From CAZGXI01 sp964529715 (GTDB lineage: Bacteria; Chloroflexota; Anaerolineae; Aggregatilineales; Ch27), in NCBI GenBank assembly GCA_964529715.1, contig CAZGXI010000008.1, forward strand, positions 1-64,000: a stretch of DNA of 64,000 nt, written 5' to 3'. This document shows, one piece after another, positions 9,166 through 18,042 of this stretch (position 1 is the stretch's first letter; each line of letters starts with the position of its first letter). Position numbers and translations under genes: made by a program. The notes under the pieces were generated by a model. It was given only the letters and a program-made list of their open reading frames with translations. It made no database searches and was not told the DNA's origin.

Positions 9166-9987
9166 ATGCTCCGAACGCGCGTTGCTGTCTCCCTGGTGTT
9201 GTTGCCCATCTTTGCCGCGCTGGTCGTGGCGGGAAATGGGTATTACCTGGCCGGCGTCGCCCTAGCCCTGAGTCTGGGCGCGTGGGAACTCAATCGCCTG
9301 ATGAAAGCGGGGGGCTACTACCCCTCGCTTTCCATTTCGCTGCTGCTGCTGGGGGTGTTGCTGCTGGTCGAGTACTGGTCGCAGACCTGGCCCGGCGGGG
9401 CTAATGTGCTACGGCCCGGCGTAACCCTCTGCATCATCCTGGCGATGTACTGGAGTCTGCGCGGGTACTATCGCGGCAACAAGATGCCGCTGGCAAACTT
9501 CTCCCTCACCCTGGCGAACGGCCTGTACCTGGGCTGGCTGGGGGCGCATCTGCTGGCCCTACGCAGCCTGCCCGCTGGGGAGTGGTGGACGCTGACCGTG
9601 CTACCTGCGGTGTTCGCCGCCGATAGCGGCGCCTACATGGTCGGGATGCGCTTCGGCAGACACAAGCTGGCCCCCTGGGTCAGCCCCAAAAAGACGTGGG
9701 AAGGTTTCATCGGCGGGATCGTCTTCGCTGCCGTCTTTACGGCGCTCGTTGGTGGGTTGTGGTGGTGGCGCGATCCCTGCCTGAACATCTTTCACGGCGC
9801 GATCATCGGCACGCTGATCGCCATCGGCGCGCCGCTGGGCGACCTGACCGTGTCGGCGTTCAAGCGGCAGTTCGGCGCGAAGGACACCAGCCACCTGATC
9901 CCCGGTCACGGCGGCGTGATGGACCGCATGGACAGCATCCTCGTCGCGGTGGTGATCGGGTATTACTACATTCTGTGGTTCACATGA
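9166..9987 (+). CDS. cdsA: phosphatidate cytidylyltransferase
   Basis: 273 residues, an integral membrane protein with about eight helices. It makes CDP-diacylglycerol from phosphatidate and CTP, the entry point to phospholipid synthesis. The family signature SAFKRQFGAKDTSHLIPGHG followed by GVMDRMDS is present near the C-terminus, as are the FAADSGAYMVG and SPKKTWEGFIGG stretches. It ends the frr-uppS-cdsA group. Its stop overlaps the first bases of a PIN-domain remnant in another frame. No terminator is visible after it. Confidence 0.96.
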   Translation: MLRTRVAVSLVLLPIFAALVVAGNGYYLAGVALALSLGAWELNRLMKAGGYYPSLSISLLLLGVLLLVEYWSQTWPGGANVLRPGVTLCIILAMYWSLRGYYRGNKMPLANFSLTLANGLYLGWLGAHLLALRSLPAGEWWTLTVLPAVFAADSGAYMVGMRFGRHKLAPWVSPKKTWEGFIGGIVFAAVFTALVGGLWWWRDPCLNIFHGAIIGTLIAIGAPLGDLTVSAFKRQFGAKDTSHLIPGHGGVMDRMDSILVAVVIGYYYILWFT

Positions 9988-10225
9988 AGAGCAAACGCTT
10001 GAAGTTTTACCGATCCAGTATCTGGAACCACACAATCTGCATGTCCGTGCCTATGAGTTTGCAGTCAGCCTGGATTTACCCACAACCTACGACGCAAATT
10101 ATCTCGTCGTCGCGCAGGAGCTTGGCTGCGAGTTCTGGACGGCAGACCGCCGGTTGGTCAACGCCGCCGGTGAAACCTTCCCCTGGGTCAGGTGGCCGGG
10201 CGATCACTCCCCCACCACAGCATAA
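9986..10225 (+). pseudogene. PIN-domain (VapC-like) toxin, C-terminal remnant
   Basis: In the frame beginning at 9986, 79 codons read through to TAA at 10223. The translation has the second half of a VapC-type PIN ribonuclease: TTYDANYLVVAQELGCEFWT followed by ADRRLVN. These contain the conserved YDAxYLxLAxxLGCxxWTAD pattern with its acidic residues. Intact PIN toxins have about 130 residues; the first half, with the initial catalytic Asp, is missing, and no usable start codon exists in this frame. The 5' end merges into cdsA and the 3' end overlaps the stop region of the membrane-protein gene on the other strand. No antitoxin is nearby. I read it as a decayed leftover of a VapBC module. Confidence 0.8.
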
Positions 10226-12234
10226 ACCTGCGCCCCGTCGAAATCCGCGACCAGCCGCAGATACGGCGCATCGGCCACTGCCGAGCGCATGTCCAGGGTT
10301 TGTGTGAACGGCGCGCGCCAGCGCCACATGCCCGCCAGCGAATCCGGGTCGGCCACGACCTGCGGCACGAGCACGTAGTCGATCCTGTGCCGTTGCAGCA
10401 GATCGGCGTTGGCGGGATCGGCAGGATTCTGCCAGAAGGCCAGCAGCGCCGCCTGCTCAGCCTCGGCCCGCGCGGTGTGGCGAAAGAACGGCTGCGGGCG
10501 AAAGTACACCGTATCCCGCTCAGCAATGATCGGCGCCCAGTCGGCCTCATGCGGGCCGGGATGGTTGAGGATGCGCGCCTCCGGCGGCGTGTTGTCGCGC
10601 AACCAGACCATTGCCTGCACGTCCGCCGCCGACGAAAACGCGCCGTAGAAGCTCACAAGTCCCTTACTGGCGCGCAGCAGTGGCCCGGCAAAAACCGCTG
10701 CCAGGATCAGCCCTGCCGCCGCCAGGCCGAGCGCGGGCCAGGCCAGCCGGTCGATCCAGCGGCGCACACGCGCCCATCCGATTCGCCCGGCTAACCACAG
10801 CGCCAATCGCGCCGATAGATAAGCATAGGGAATGATCGGACCGTGCCAGGCGATGCTGAACGGGTAGTCGTACTTGAGCAGCGGCGCAAGCAGCCCCGGC
10901 AACAGGCGAGCCAGAACGCCGGTCGTGCTGAAGTCAATCACCAGCAGCAGCCAGCCCACCATCAACACATCTAGCGGCGTGCGGCGGCGCAAGGCAATCA
11001 CGGCCCCGCCCAGCGCCAGCGGCACGATCAGCCCGCCGTGAAAGAACAGCAACACGCGCCAGTGGTTCGGGTCAATCTCGAAGGGCGAGGCGATGCTGCT
11101 GCCCAGCAGTGGCGCGATCCGGGCCAGCCAGGGTGAAATGCCCAGCAGCGCCAGCAGCGGCACAACGACGGCCATCACCAGCCACGCTTTGAGCGACGGA
11201 CGCGGGCGGGCCAACCAGATCGTCGCCAGCCAGGGCGCGTAGCCCAGGATCAGGACGATGGTCGTGTCGGGGTGAGTCAGGGGGACGGCGCTCAGACATA
11301 CCGCCGCGAACAGAGCGTCTGGCCAGCGTTCGCCGCGCAGGTAGCGGGTGATGAAGATCACAAAGCCCAGCGCAAACCCCAACGCCATGATCGTCGTGAA
11401 GTGCGAGTCCATGTAGGCGGTGAACAGCCCCGTCCCCAGCAGGCCCATGAGCGCCAGCGCCGCTCCCGCATGACGAATGGGCGGCGCGCCCTCCCCGTGC
11501 CTGGGAGCAAGTGTCTGCCCGCCGACATCTGGCGGCTGACGACTGACGGCTGACAGCTGACCGCTGATTGCTGCCTGCCGACCGCTCTCATCCAGCCAGT
11601 CCTCTACCTCATTTCCCAGGTCGAACAGCAGCCAGAGGAACAGCACGGCCAGCACCGCCGCCACCACGAACTGCACCGTGTGCAGCCCCGCGTTCAACTG
11701 CTGGCTCAAATAGGCCGTCAACGCGGGAAAACCGGGCGAGTAGAGGTATTCGATCTCCGGGTGGAAGGGCGCCAGCGTGGTCAGCGATCCGCTCTGCCGC
11801 AACATCAGCGCCAGATAGCCGAACCCCTGCGCATCAGTATCCAGCGGCACGGGCAGCAGGAAGATCGGCAGGGTAAACAGCGCGGCGGCGACGGCAAAAA
11901 AGACCAGTTCCCGCCGCCCCGGCCAACCGATCTCATGATCGGCCAGGCCCGCCGCCTCCCCGCGCCGCGTGCCCAAAGCCAGCGTCCCGCCGAGGAAGAT
12001 GCTCACCAGCAGGGCAAATAGCAGATAATCGAGCGTGAGGGAGTCCCACCCGAACAGAGCCGCCAGAAAGAGCGCCCCGGCGACAATGACCGCGAGAGCC
12101 AGGATCGCCGCCAGGCCAACGCGGGGCGCGGCCCGCTGGCGGGTAAGAGCCGGGGGCAATGGCAACGCCGGGGCCAACATCGCGCCCGCACCCAGCACCA
12201 CTGCCCCGAAGACGAATAGCACGAAGACAAACAT
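10204..12234 (-). CDS. large multi-pass membrane protein, GT-C glycosyltransferase-like
   Basis: 676 residues with about 12-14 hydrophobic helices and a C-terminal soluble part of about 130 residues (DNTPPEARILNHPG, IAERDTVYFRPQPFF). The YLYSPGFPALTAYLSQQ loop resembles the loops of GT-C fold transferases that use polyprenyl-phosphate sugars, but no catalytic motif is secure, so the function is inferred. Residues about 217-255 (AISGQLSAVSRQPPDVGG and what follows) are hydrophilic. They are encoded by a run of the simple CTGACNGCTGAC-type repeat also seen at 45570-45600 and 60526-60590, and look like an in-frame repeat insertion between two membrane helices. Confidence 0.75.
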   Translation of the reverse strand: MFVFVLFVFGAVVLGAGAMLAPALPLPPALTRQRAAPRVGLAAILALAVIVAGALFLAALFGWDSLTLDYLLFALLVSIFLGGTLALGTRRGEAAGLADHEIGWPGRRELVFFAVAAALFTLPIFLLPVPLDTDAQGFGYLALMLRQSGSLTTLAPFHPEIEYLYSPGFPALTAYLSQQLNAGLHTVQFVVAAVLAVLFLWLLFDLGNEVEDWLDESGRQAAISGQLSAVSRQPPDVGGQTLAPRHGEGAPPIRHAGAALALMGLLGTGLFTAYMDSHFTTIMALGFALGFVIFITRYLRGERWPDALFAAVCLSAVPLTHPDTTIVLILGYAPWLATIWLARPRPSLKAWLVMAVVVPLLALLGISPWLARIAPLLGSSIASPFEIDPNHWRVLLFFHGGLIVPLALGGAVIALRRRTPLDVLMVGWLLLVIDFSTTGVLARLLPGLLAPLLKYDYPFSIAWHGPIIPYAYLSARLALWLAGRIGWARVRRWIDRLAWPALGLAAAGLILAAVFAGPLLRASKGLVSFYGAFSSAADVQAMVWLRDNTPPEARILNHPGPHEADWAPIIAERDTVYFRPQPFFRHTARAEAEQAALLAFWQNPADPANADLLQRHRIDYVLVPQVVADPDSLAGMWRWRAPFTQTLDMRSAVADAPYLRLVADFDGAQVYAVVGE

Positions 12235-12363
12235 GGGCAGCTATTGTAACGTGCCACCAAGCGTGGGCAAATCGGTGGGTTAGACGCTTCTCCTTTTGCC
12301 AGAAAAGGCTATAATGTGGGATACCATTGGCTGCGTGCGGGATAATTCGGGATAACTACCGCG

Positions 12364-13368
12364 ATGGGACGCTGGGGCTGGCGCGAGATAGCCACACTAT
12401 GCGTATCGGTCTGGGTGATTGCAGCATGCGGCCCAACCCTTCCGCCCATTACGTCCGACATGACCGCCCTGCCCCAGATTACACCCCTGCTGCGCACCGC
12501 ACCGCCCTCCGCCTCAAGGATATCCGGTACGCCGGCGGCAGCCACACCGGTCGGTCGGCCAGACTCGGATCGCACCCCTGTTGCCGCTGCCCCCCCACGC
12601 TACTATACAATCCGCCCCGGCGATACCCTGGAACGTATCGCCGACCGGTTTAACGTGAGCCTGGCCAGTTTGCAGGAAGCTAACGGCGGACACCTATCTG
12701 AACCGCTGGTCCCAGGATATGTCCTGTTAATCCCTGCCTCAATGTCCGTTTTTCCAACCGGAACTTTTGCGCGTATTTTATTAACCAACACCCCTCTTCC
12801 GCTTACATTGCCTGCGCCGATCTGCCACGACACACCTGCCGACGAAACGATCTGCCTGGGCTGGGTGGCAAATCCCCTGCCGGACACGCTGATAAATGTC
12901 ATCGTTCAGGTTAGCCTGCACGGGCTGTCAGGAGAACCGATGGGCCAAAGCACCACCTCCCTGAACCAGACCATCATCCCACCAGGAATGGGCGCGCCTT
13001 ATGCAGCGCGTTTCCGTACTCTATCCGGCGAAGTCTCTGCGGCGGCGGCTCTATTGAGCGCCGAACAGGTTCAGCCGGGCCGCGCGCCTGCCGCGCCACT
13101 GACCGTGATCGAATCGCGGACCGCGCCGGAGGGGGACGCCGTGCACATCTGGGCCACATTCCGCCACACCGGCAGCACGCCGCTCATCGACGTGCTGGCC
13201 GTGCTGACTCTGTTCGATGGCGAGGGCCGAGTGACGGGCTTTCGCATTCTGCGGGTCGATAGCGCGCTCGCGCCGGGCGGGGTCATCCGGCTAGACGCTC
13301 AGGTCACGCCACTGGGCAGCGGCACAACCCGCCACCAGGTTTACGCCGAGGGCCGACCGGTGGAATAA
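12364..13368 (+). CDS. LysM-domain lipoprotein
   Basis: 334 residues. The lipobox WVIAAC (Cys 22 or close to it) predicts a lipid-anchored surface protein. After a Pro/Thr-rich linker there is one LysM domain at about residues 78-122 (YYTIRPGDTLERIADRFNVS to GYVLLIP), which binds peptidoglycan-type glycans. The C-terminal 200 residues form two beta-rich, Ig-like segments of unknown role (ICHDTPADETICLGWVANPL and HIWATFRHTGSTPLIDV). A TATAAT at 12310-12315 could be its -10 box, but I see no convincing -35. It converges with the GAF gene with a 20-nt gap. Confidence 0.85.
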   Translation: MGRWGWREIATLCVSVWVIAACGPTLPPITSDMTALPQITPLLRTAPPSASRISGTPAAATPVGRPDSDRTPVAAAPPRYYTIRPGDTLERIADRFNVSLASLQEANGGHLSEPLVPGYVLLIPASMSVFPTGTFARILLTNTPLPLTLPAPICHDTPADETICLGWVANPLPDTLINVIVQVSLHGLSGEPMGQSTTSLNQTIIPPGMGAPYAARFRTLSGEVSAAAALLSAEQVQPGRAPAAPLTVIESRTAPEGDAVHIWATFRHTGSTPLIDVLAVLTLFDGEGRVTGFRILRVDSALAPGGVIRLDAQVTPLGSGTTRHQVYAEGRPVE

Positions 13369-13388
13369 CCGTTGGATGCAAGGGTAGG

Positions 13389-14039
13389 CTAATCTTCCGG
13401 CGGCTGCGCCGGCTCGATGCCCCGATACGTGAACAATTCGGCCTCGTCAGAAGCCCGTTCGATCTCCGCCAGCGCCTCGCCCGCGAAACGGCAGAACAGC
13501 GCCAGCAGAGCCTGATCCACCTCGCTGAACGGCTCCGCACCCGGTTGGTTGAGCACTTCCACGACCCCCAACACCCGGCCATTGCCGATCAGTGGCGCGG
13601 CAGCAATCGACTGCGTGCGGAAGGCAACCGCTTCATCGATGCGCGCAGAGAAGCGGGGATCGGTGCGCACGTCGCGTACCACGCAGGGCTTGCCGTTGGC
13701 CGCGACCCATCCGGCAATACCCTCACCAGGGCGCAGCCGCCGCCCTTCCAACCCGCGCGCCGACCCCTGCACGATGACAAATTCCAGTTCGTTTGTCGCC
13801 GGGTCGAGCAGCATCAGGGAGCCGTCCGGCGCGGCGAGCAGGTCCAGCGTTTGCTGCACGATCTGGCGCAGCAACCCCAGCAGGTCGTCGTTCGACTTGA
13901 ACCGTTCCTCGGCCTCGGTCAGCGATTGCAGCGCCTGAAAGAAGCTCCGCAGGTTAAAAAGTTCCCGACGCAGCGCATCATTCTCTGCACGGAGGCGATT
14001 CAACTCGCTTTGTAGCAGGGTTGTGGGATTACTGACCAT
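13389..14039 (-). CDS. GAF-domain protein with N-terminal coiled coil
   Basis: 216 residues from ATG 14039, chosen because GGAGGTG stands six bases upstream; the frame is open further up but without such a site. Residues 8-60 form a heptad-rich coiled coil (LLQSELNRLRAENDALRREL). A single GAF domain follows (about 62-190) with LRPGEGIAGWVAANGKPCVV and AAPLIGNGRVLGVVEVLNQP. No kinase, cyclase or output domain is attached, so it is probably a small cytoplasmic ligand or redox sensor, or an adaptor dimer. Ligand and partner are unknown. Confidence 0.85.
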   Translation of the reverse strand: MVSNPTTLLQSELNRLRAENDALRRELFNLRSFFQALQSLTEAEERFKSNDDLLGLLRQIVQQTLDLLAAPDGSLMLLDPATNELEFVIVQGSARGLEGRRLRPGEGIAGWVAANGKPCVVRDVRTDPRFSARIDEAVAFRTQSIAAAPLIGNGRVLGVVEVLNQPGAEPFSEVDQALLALFCRFAGEALAEIERASDEAELFTYRGIEPAQPPED

Positions 14040-14117
14040 GTTACACCTCCAACTCAGTGAGTAGCCAGTGTAACACGCCTTTCGATTTGGGAAAAATCCT
14101 CGCCCGGCAAAGCAAAC

Positions 14118-14139
14118 GGGGCGATCCGCAGATCGCCCC
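14118..14139 (-). terminator. hairpin after pyrH
   Basis: GGGGCGATC, a CGCA loop and GATCGCCCC form a perfect 9-bp stem 25 nt beyond the pyrH stop. The following minus-strand tail (GTTTGCTTTGC) is only moderately T-rich, so termination is likely but not textbook. Confidence 0.6.
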
Positions 14140-14164
14140 ACCGCATTGCCGTTTGCTGCGCCGT

Positions 14165-14926
14165 CTAACGCGCCGTCGTATTCTCCGGCGTCCAATCCTC
14201 CGGCACAATCAGCGTGCCGACCGTCTCACCGCACACTGCCGCTTCCAGCACGCCCGGCTCCCAGAAGTTCAGCACGATGATCGGCATACTGTGCTCCATA
14301 CACAGCGTAAACGCCGTCAGGTCCATCACTTCCAAACGGCGGATCAATGCCTCATCATAAGTCAGGCGGTCGAAGCGGGTAGCGGTAGGGTCTTTCTTGG
14401 GATCGGCGGTGTACACGCCGTCCACTTTGGTCGCCTTGATGATCGCATCGGCGTTGATCTCCGCCGCACGCAGGGCCGCCGCCGTATCGGTGGTAAAGTA
14501 GGGGTTGCCCGTACCACCGGTCAAAACGATGACACGCCCCTTTTCCAGGTGACGAATAGCCCGCTTGCGAATATACGGCTCGGCCACCTGATTCATCTGA
14601 ATGGCCGTCTGGACGCGCGTCGTCACGCCCAGCCGTTCCAGGGCGTCTTGCAGCGCCAGGCCGTTCATCACCGTCGCAATCATGCCCATGTGATCGGCAG
14701 TGGTGTGGTCCATGCCGCGTTCCACACCGACTTCGCCGCGCCACAGGTTGCCGCCGCCGATCACCACCGCCGTCTGCGCGCCGGTGGCGTGCACGGCTCT
14801 GATGCGCTCGGCGATAAAAGCGGCCTGTTCGGGGTCGATGCCGTAACCGTCCGGCGGGGCCAGGGCCTCACCGCTCAGCTTGATCACCACGCGCTTGTAT
14901 CTGGACACTTTGCCATTCAAAGCCAT
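14165..14926 (-). CDS. pyrH: UMP kinase
   Basis: 253 residues. It phosphorylates UMP to UDP with ATP and is a hexameric amino-acid-kinase-fold enzyme. Family marks are YKRVVIKLSGEAL at the N-terminus, VIGGGNLWRG, DHMGMIATVMNGLAL, VLTGGTGNPYFTTDTAAALR and DGVYTADPKKDP. The start has GGGGGTGG upstream. It follows the MFS gene by 31 nt on the same strand and is therefore probably co-transcribed with it instead of with tsf. A strong terminator separates both from rpsB-tsf. Confidence 0.97.
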   Translation of the reverse strand: MALNGKVSRYKRVVIKLSGEALAPPDGYGIDPEQAAFIAERIRAVHATGAQTAVVIGGGNLWRGEVGVERGMDHTTADHMGMIATVMNGLALQDALERLGVTTRVQTAIQMNQVAEPYIRKRAIRHLEKGRVIVLTGGTGNPYFTTDTAAALRAAEINADAIIKATKVDGVYTADPKKDPTATRFDRLTYDEALIRRLEVMDLTAFTLCMEHSMPIIVLNFWEPGVLEAAVCGETVGTLIVPEDWTPENTTAR

Positions 14927-14957
14927 GTTTCTTCCACCCCCATCCCTGCGACGCCCG

Positions 14958-16172
14958 TCAGCGGCCCTGGGCCAGCCCCGACGCAGTCTTCAGGCGCGAC
15001 CAACGCGGCAGCAGCATCGTTTCGTGCAGCACGAGCGCGAGGACAGCAATCACGACGATAAACGGCCCGATGATCTCCAGGCCGATGTTCCGCGCCAGGA
15101 TACCAGCCAGCCCTGGCAGCAGCGCGATGCCGATGCCTGCCGCCCCGACCTGGAAGCCGATGGCGTTGGGCGCGTGTTCGCTGCCCACGCGGCCCGGCGT
15201 CTCGGCGATCAGCGTCGGAAAGATCGGTGCTAGAGCGAAGCCGACCAGCGCCAGCCCCAAAAAGCTGAGCCAGTCCACCGCCCGCTGGGTGATCAGCAGC
15301 GCGCCGACGATGGTACCGATCATGCACAGCCGCAGGGTCAGCCGTGCGCCGATCTGTTCAATCACCAGGCCCAGCACCACACGCCCCACCGTCAGGGCCG
15401 CCCAATAGATGCTGACCCAGATTCCGGCGATCGACGCGGCAACACCCCGACTCTCATAGAACAGCGTGTAGCTCCAATTGCCCGCTGCGCCCTCTGTGCC
15501 GGTGTAGACAAAGAACAGCGCGATGCCCAGCCACACCAGCGGCAGGCGCAGCGTTTCCCGGTAACTCACCCGGCGCGCCGGGGTCGCTGAGGTCGCCGAC
15601 TCCGTGCGTATCAACGGTTTCCACTGGCTGCGCGTCGCCACAAACGCGGCGACCATCACCCCCTGAAGCAACCCGATCACCACGTAGCTCCACCGCCATA
15701 CCAGCCCCCAGTTGAACACCTGCGTGATGATCAGCGGCGCCACCGTCGCGCCCAGGCCGAAGCAGGCGTGCAGCCAGTTTAACTGCCGGGGACCGTAGTG
15801 GGTAGCGATGTATGTGTTCAGCCCGGCGTCCACCACGCCCGACCCTGCGCCGCTGAAAAAGCCGATCCCGACAAACACCCACCAGCCGGGCGCAGCGCCC
15901 AATGCAACCAACGCCAGCAGCTTGATCCCACTGGAAAGGATCAGCGCCGGCCCGACGCCCAGGCGGGTCATCAGCCGCCCGCTGGCGAAACTGGCGAACA
16001 TATAGCCGAGCGTGCCCGACAGCAGCGCCGCGCCCATCGCATCCTGTTCCAGGACGAAATCGCGGCGGATGAACGGCCACGCCACGCCCAACAGTTGATC
16101 CAGCCCCAGGAATACGAAGGCCACATAAGACAGCAACAGAACGGAAAAGCCGGTTTTCGATTTCGGAGTCAT
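14958..16172 (-). CDS. MFS transporter lodged between tsf and pyrH
   Basis: 404 residues with 12 predicted helices, the size of a standard major-facilitator carrier. The 2-3 loop (GRLMTRLGVGPALI) and the related loop in the second half (GRVVLGLVIEQIGARLTLR) match the MFS arginine-rich loop pattern. The overall look (VVDAGLNTYIATHYGPRQLNWLHACFGLGA) resembles the FucP/Gph-like sugar or drug carriers, but the substrate is unknown. GAGGGAGC precedes the ATG. Its place between tsf and pyrH is unusual, because these are commonly adjacent. Confidence 0.88.
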   Translation of the reverse strand: MTPKSKTGFSVLLLSYVAFVFLGLDQLLGVAWPFIRRDFVLEQDAMGAALLSGTLGYMFASFASGRLMTRLGVGPALILSSGIKLLALVALGAAPGWWVFVGIGFFSGAGSGVVDAGLNTYIATHYGPRQLNWLHACFGLGATVAPLIITQVFNWGLVWRWSYVVIGLLQGVMVAAFVATRSQWKPLIRTESATSATPARRVSYRETLRLPLVWLGIALFFVYTGTEGAAGNWSYTLFYESRGVAASIAGIWVSIYWAALTVGRVVLGLVIEQIGARLTLRLCMIGTIVGALLITQRAVDWLSFLGLALVGFALAPIFPTLIAETPGRVGSEHAPNAIGFQVGAAGIGIALLPGLAGILARNIGLEIIGPFIVVIAVLALVLHETMLLPRWSRLKTASGLAQGR

Positions 16173-16291
16173 GCTCCCTCGCCAATGCGACGCCTATCAT
16201 GCGCCGCTGGAGGATCGTCCGCAGGTGAAAGAGGGTAACATCCTCCTGCATCTGCTCACGGCTAAATGCAGAATGCTGATTGCCACCAGGC

Positions 16292-16325
16292 AAAAAAAGG
16301 GGGATTAGCTACATCCTAATCCCCC
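16292..16325 (-). terminator. strong rho-independent terminator of rpsB-tsf
   Basis: On the minus strand a perfect 10-bp stem (GGGGGATTAG with CTAATCCCCC, 7-nt loop) is followed by seven T. It lies 20 nt after the tsf stop and insulates rpsB-tsf from the MFS-pyrH pair. Confidence 0.92.
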
Positions 16326-16344
16326 ACGACGTACATCTGTCACC

Positions 16345-16959
16345 CTATTCACCGTTGCCGTCGGCAGATTCACCGATGGCAAAGCGGGCGAACCGCCCAA
16401 CCTGGATGTTTTCGCCCAAATCGGCAATCGCCTGTTGGATCATCTGAGCGACCGTCTTGGTGTCATCCAGGATGAATTCCTGGTCGAGCAGCACGATGTC
16501 CTGGTAGAACTTGTCCATGCGGCCCGCGACAATTTTATCGGCGACGGCTTCTGGCTTGCCCTCGTCCAGGGCACGCTTGCGCTGAACAGCCTTCTCCGCC
16601 TCCACCAGTTCGGCAGGCACATGCTCACGGCTGACGTAACGCGGCGACATGTTGGCAATATGCAGCGCCAGGTTGTGCGCCAGTTCGCGGAACTGCGGCG
16701 TCTTGGCGACGAAATCGGTCTCGCAATTGAGTTCCAGCAGCACCCCCACGCGGGCGTTGTGGTGCAGATAGGTCTCGATCAGGCCCTCATTGGTGGCGCG
16801 CCCGACTTTCTTGGCGGCCTTTGCCAGGCCTTTTTCCCGCAGATATGTCGTTGCCTTATCCATATCCCCCGCATATTGTTCGAGGGCCTTTTTGCAGTCC
16901 AGCGGACCGGCGCCGGTCAGGTCGCGCAGGTCCTTGACCATCTTGGCAGTGATTTCCAT
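16345..16959 (-). CDS. tsf: translation elongation factor Ts
   Basis: 204 residues, the short form also found in Thermus, instead of the form of about 283 residues in E. coli. It exchanges GDP for GTP on EF-Tu. The N-terminal UBA-like domain (MVKDLRDLTGAGPLDCKKAL) and the EF-Tu contacting TDFVAK motif (CETDFVAKTPQF) are both clear. It starts 2 nt after the rpsB stop, so the two are translationally coupled, and it is followed by a strong terminator. Confidence 0.97.
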   Translation of the reverse strand: MEITAKMVKDLRDLTGAGPLDCKKALEQYAGDMDKATTYLREKGLAKAAKKVGRATNEGLIETYLHHNARVGVLLELNCETDFVAKTPQFRELAHNLALHIANMSPRYVSREHVPAELVEAEKAVQRKRALDEGKPEAVADKIVAGRMDKFYQDIVLLDQEFILDDTKTVAQMIQQAIADLGENIQVGRFARFAIGESADGNGE

Positions 16960-16961
16960 AC

Positions 16962-17843
16962 CTATTCTTCTTCCTCGTCTTCGCTCAGGCCCACGTCCAC
17001 GTCTTCGATTTCTTCAAACAGGTCGGTGCTGCGCAGCTTCGCCAGGGTAGCCTCGCCCAGGTAAGCGCCGTCGTCCGCCTCCTCTTCGTAGCGATCTTTG
17101 TCATACACCTCGTCGCCAGACCCCATCTCCGCGACCACCGCCTCGTCGGCATACGCCTTGCGCAAGTCGCGTCCCTCCAGGACAGCGGTGGCAATGGTGG
17201 AGGTGATCAGGCGGATGGCGCGGATGGCGTCATCGTTCCCGGCGATGATGTGATCGACCTCGTCGGGGTTGCAATTCGTGTCTACAATGGCGAGCACCGG
17301 GATATTCAGCGAGTTAGCTTCCTTGACGGCAGTCGCCTCACGCACGGTATCGACCACATACAGCAGATCGGGCAGACGCCGCATCTCGCGGACGCCGCCC
17401 AGGCGCATCTGGAGTTTATCGACCTCGCGCTGGAGCAGCAGGGCTTCCTTCTTGGTCAGGCGCGCCCATTCGCCCGCATCGCGGGCCGCTTCCAACTTCT
17501 TCAAGGAGTCGATGCGTTCACGGATGGTGCGCCAGTTGGTCAGCGTGCCGCCGAGCCAACGCTCGTTGACGTAGGGCATTCCGCAACGCTGCGCTTCCTG
17601 GGCGATGGTCTCCTGCGCCTGGCGTTTGGTCCCAACGAACAGGATCGTGCCGCCGCGTGCGACGGTATCCCGAACCAGTTCACAGGCTTTTTCCAGTTGC
17701 GTGACGGTCTGTTGCAGGTCGATGATGTGAATGCCGTTGCGCTCGGTGAAGATAAACGGCTTCATCTTGGGGTTCCAGCGGCGCGTGCGGTGGCCGAAGT
17801 GCACCCCGGTCTCCAGCAGGGCTTTCATGGAGACAACAGGCAT
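16962..17843 (-). CDS. rpsB: 30S ribosomal protein S2
   Basis: 293 residues from ATG 17843 (MPVVSMKALLETGVHFGHRT), with AAGGA eight bases before the start. The frame is open upstream to 18011, but that part lies in the leader. Family marks are VHFGHRTRRWNPKM, FIFTERNGIHIIDL, GTKRQAQETI, MPYVNERWLGGTLTN and VDTNCNPDEVDHIIAGNDDA. The C-terminus carries an acidic tail of about 55 residues ending EDEEEE, somewhat longer than in E. coli. It is the first gene of the rpsB-tsf operon. Confidence 0.97.
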   Translation of the reverse strand: MPVVSMKALLETGVHFGHRTRRWNPKMKPFIFTERNGIHIIDLQQTVTQLEKACELVRDTVARGGTILFVGTKRQAQETIAQEAQRCGMPYVNERWLGGTLTNWRTIRERIDSLKKLEAARDAGEWARLTKKEALLLQREVDKLQMRLGGVREMRRLPDLLYVVDTVREATAVKEANSLNIPVLAIVDTNCNPDEVDHIIAGNDDAIRAIRLITSTIATAVLEGRDLRKAYADEAVVAEMGSGDEVYDKDRYEEEADDGAYLGEATLAKLRSTDLFEEIEDVDVGLSEDEEEE

Positions 17844-17982
17844 GGTGATCCTTCCTTTGAACGGTGTTTGGCGTTCACGCCGTTCACTTCGCGTGGCAAT
17901 CTCTGGTTTTCGGGCAGAGACAACACCGGCGCGATCCCGGCGTGTGGTATTGGCTTGCCAACAACGGCAGGGCCGAAGGGGT

Positions 17983-18011
17983 ATTGTAACGGAAGCCGGG
18001 CCAGGATTCAA
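17983..18011 (-). promoter_or_regulatory. promoter of rpsB-tsf
   Basis: The minus strand has TTGAAT (18011-18006), a 17-nt spacer and TACAAT (17988-17983, 5 of 6). Transcription from about 17976 would give a leader of about 133 nt before rpsB, long enough for the S2 autoregulatory element known in other bacteria. I did not fold it. Confidence 0.65.
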
Positions 18012-18042
18012 GGGGAAAGAACGTGCCCTTTCGCCGCGCCCC

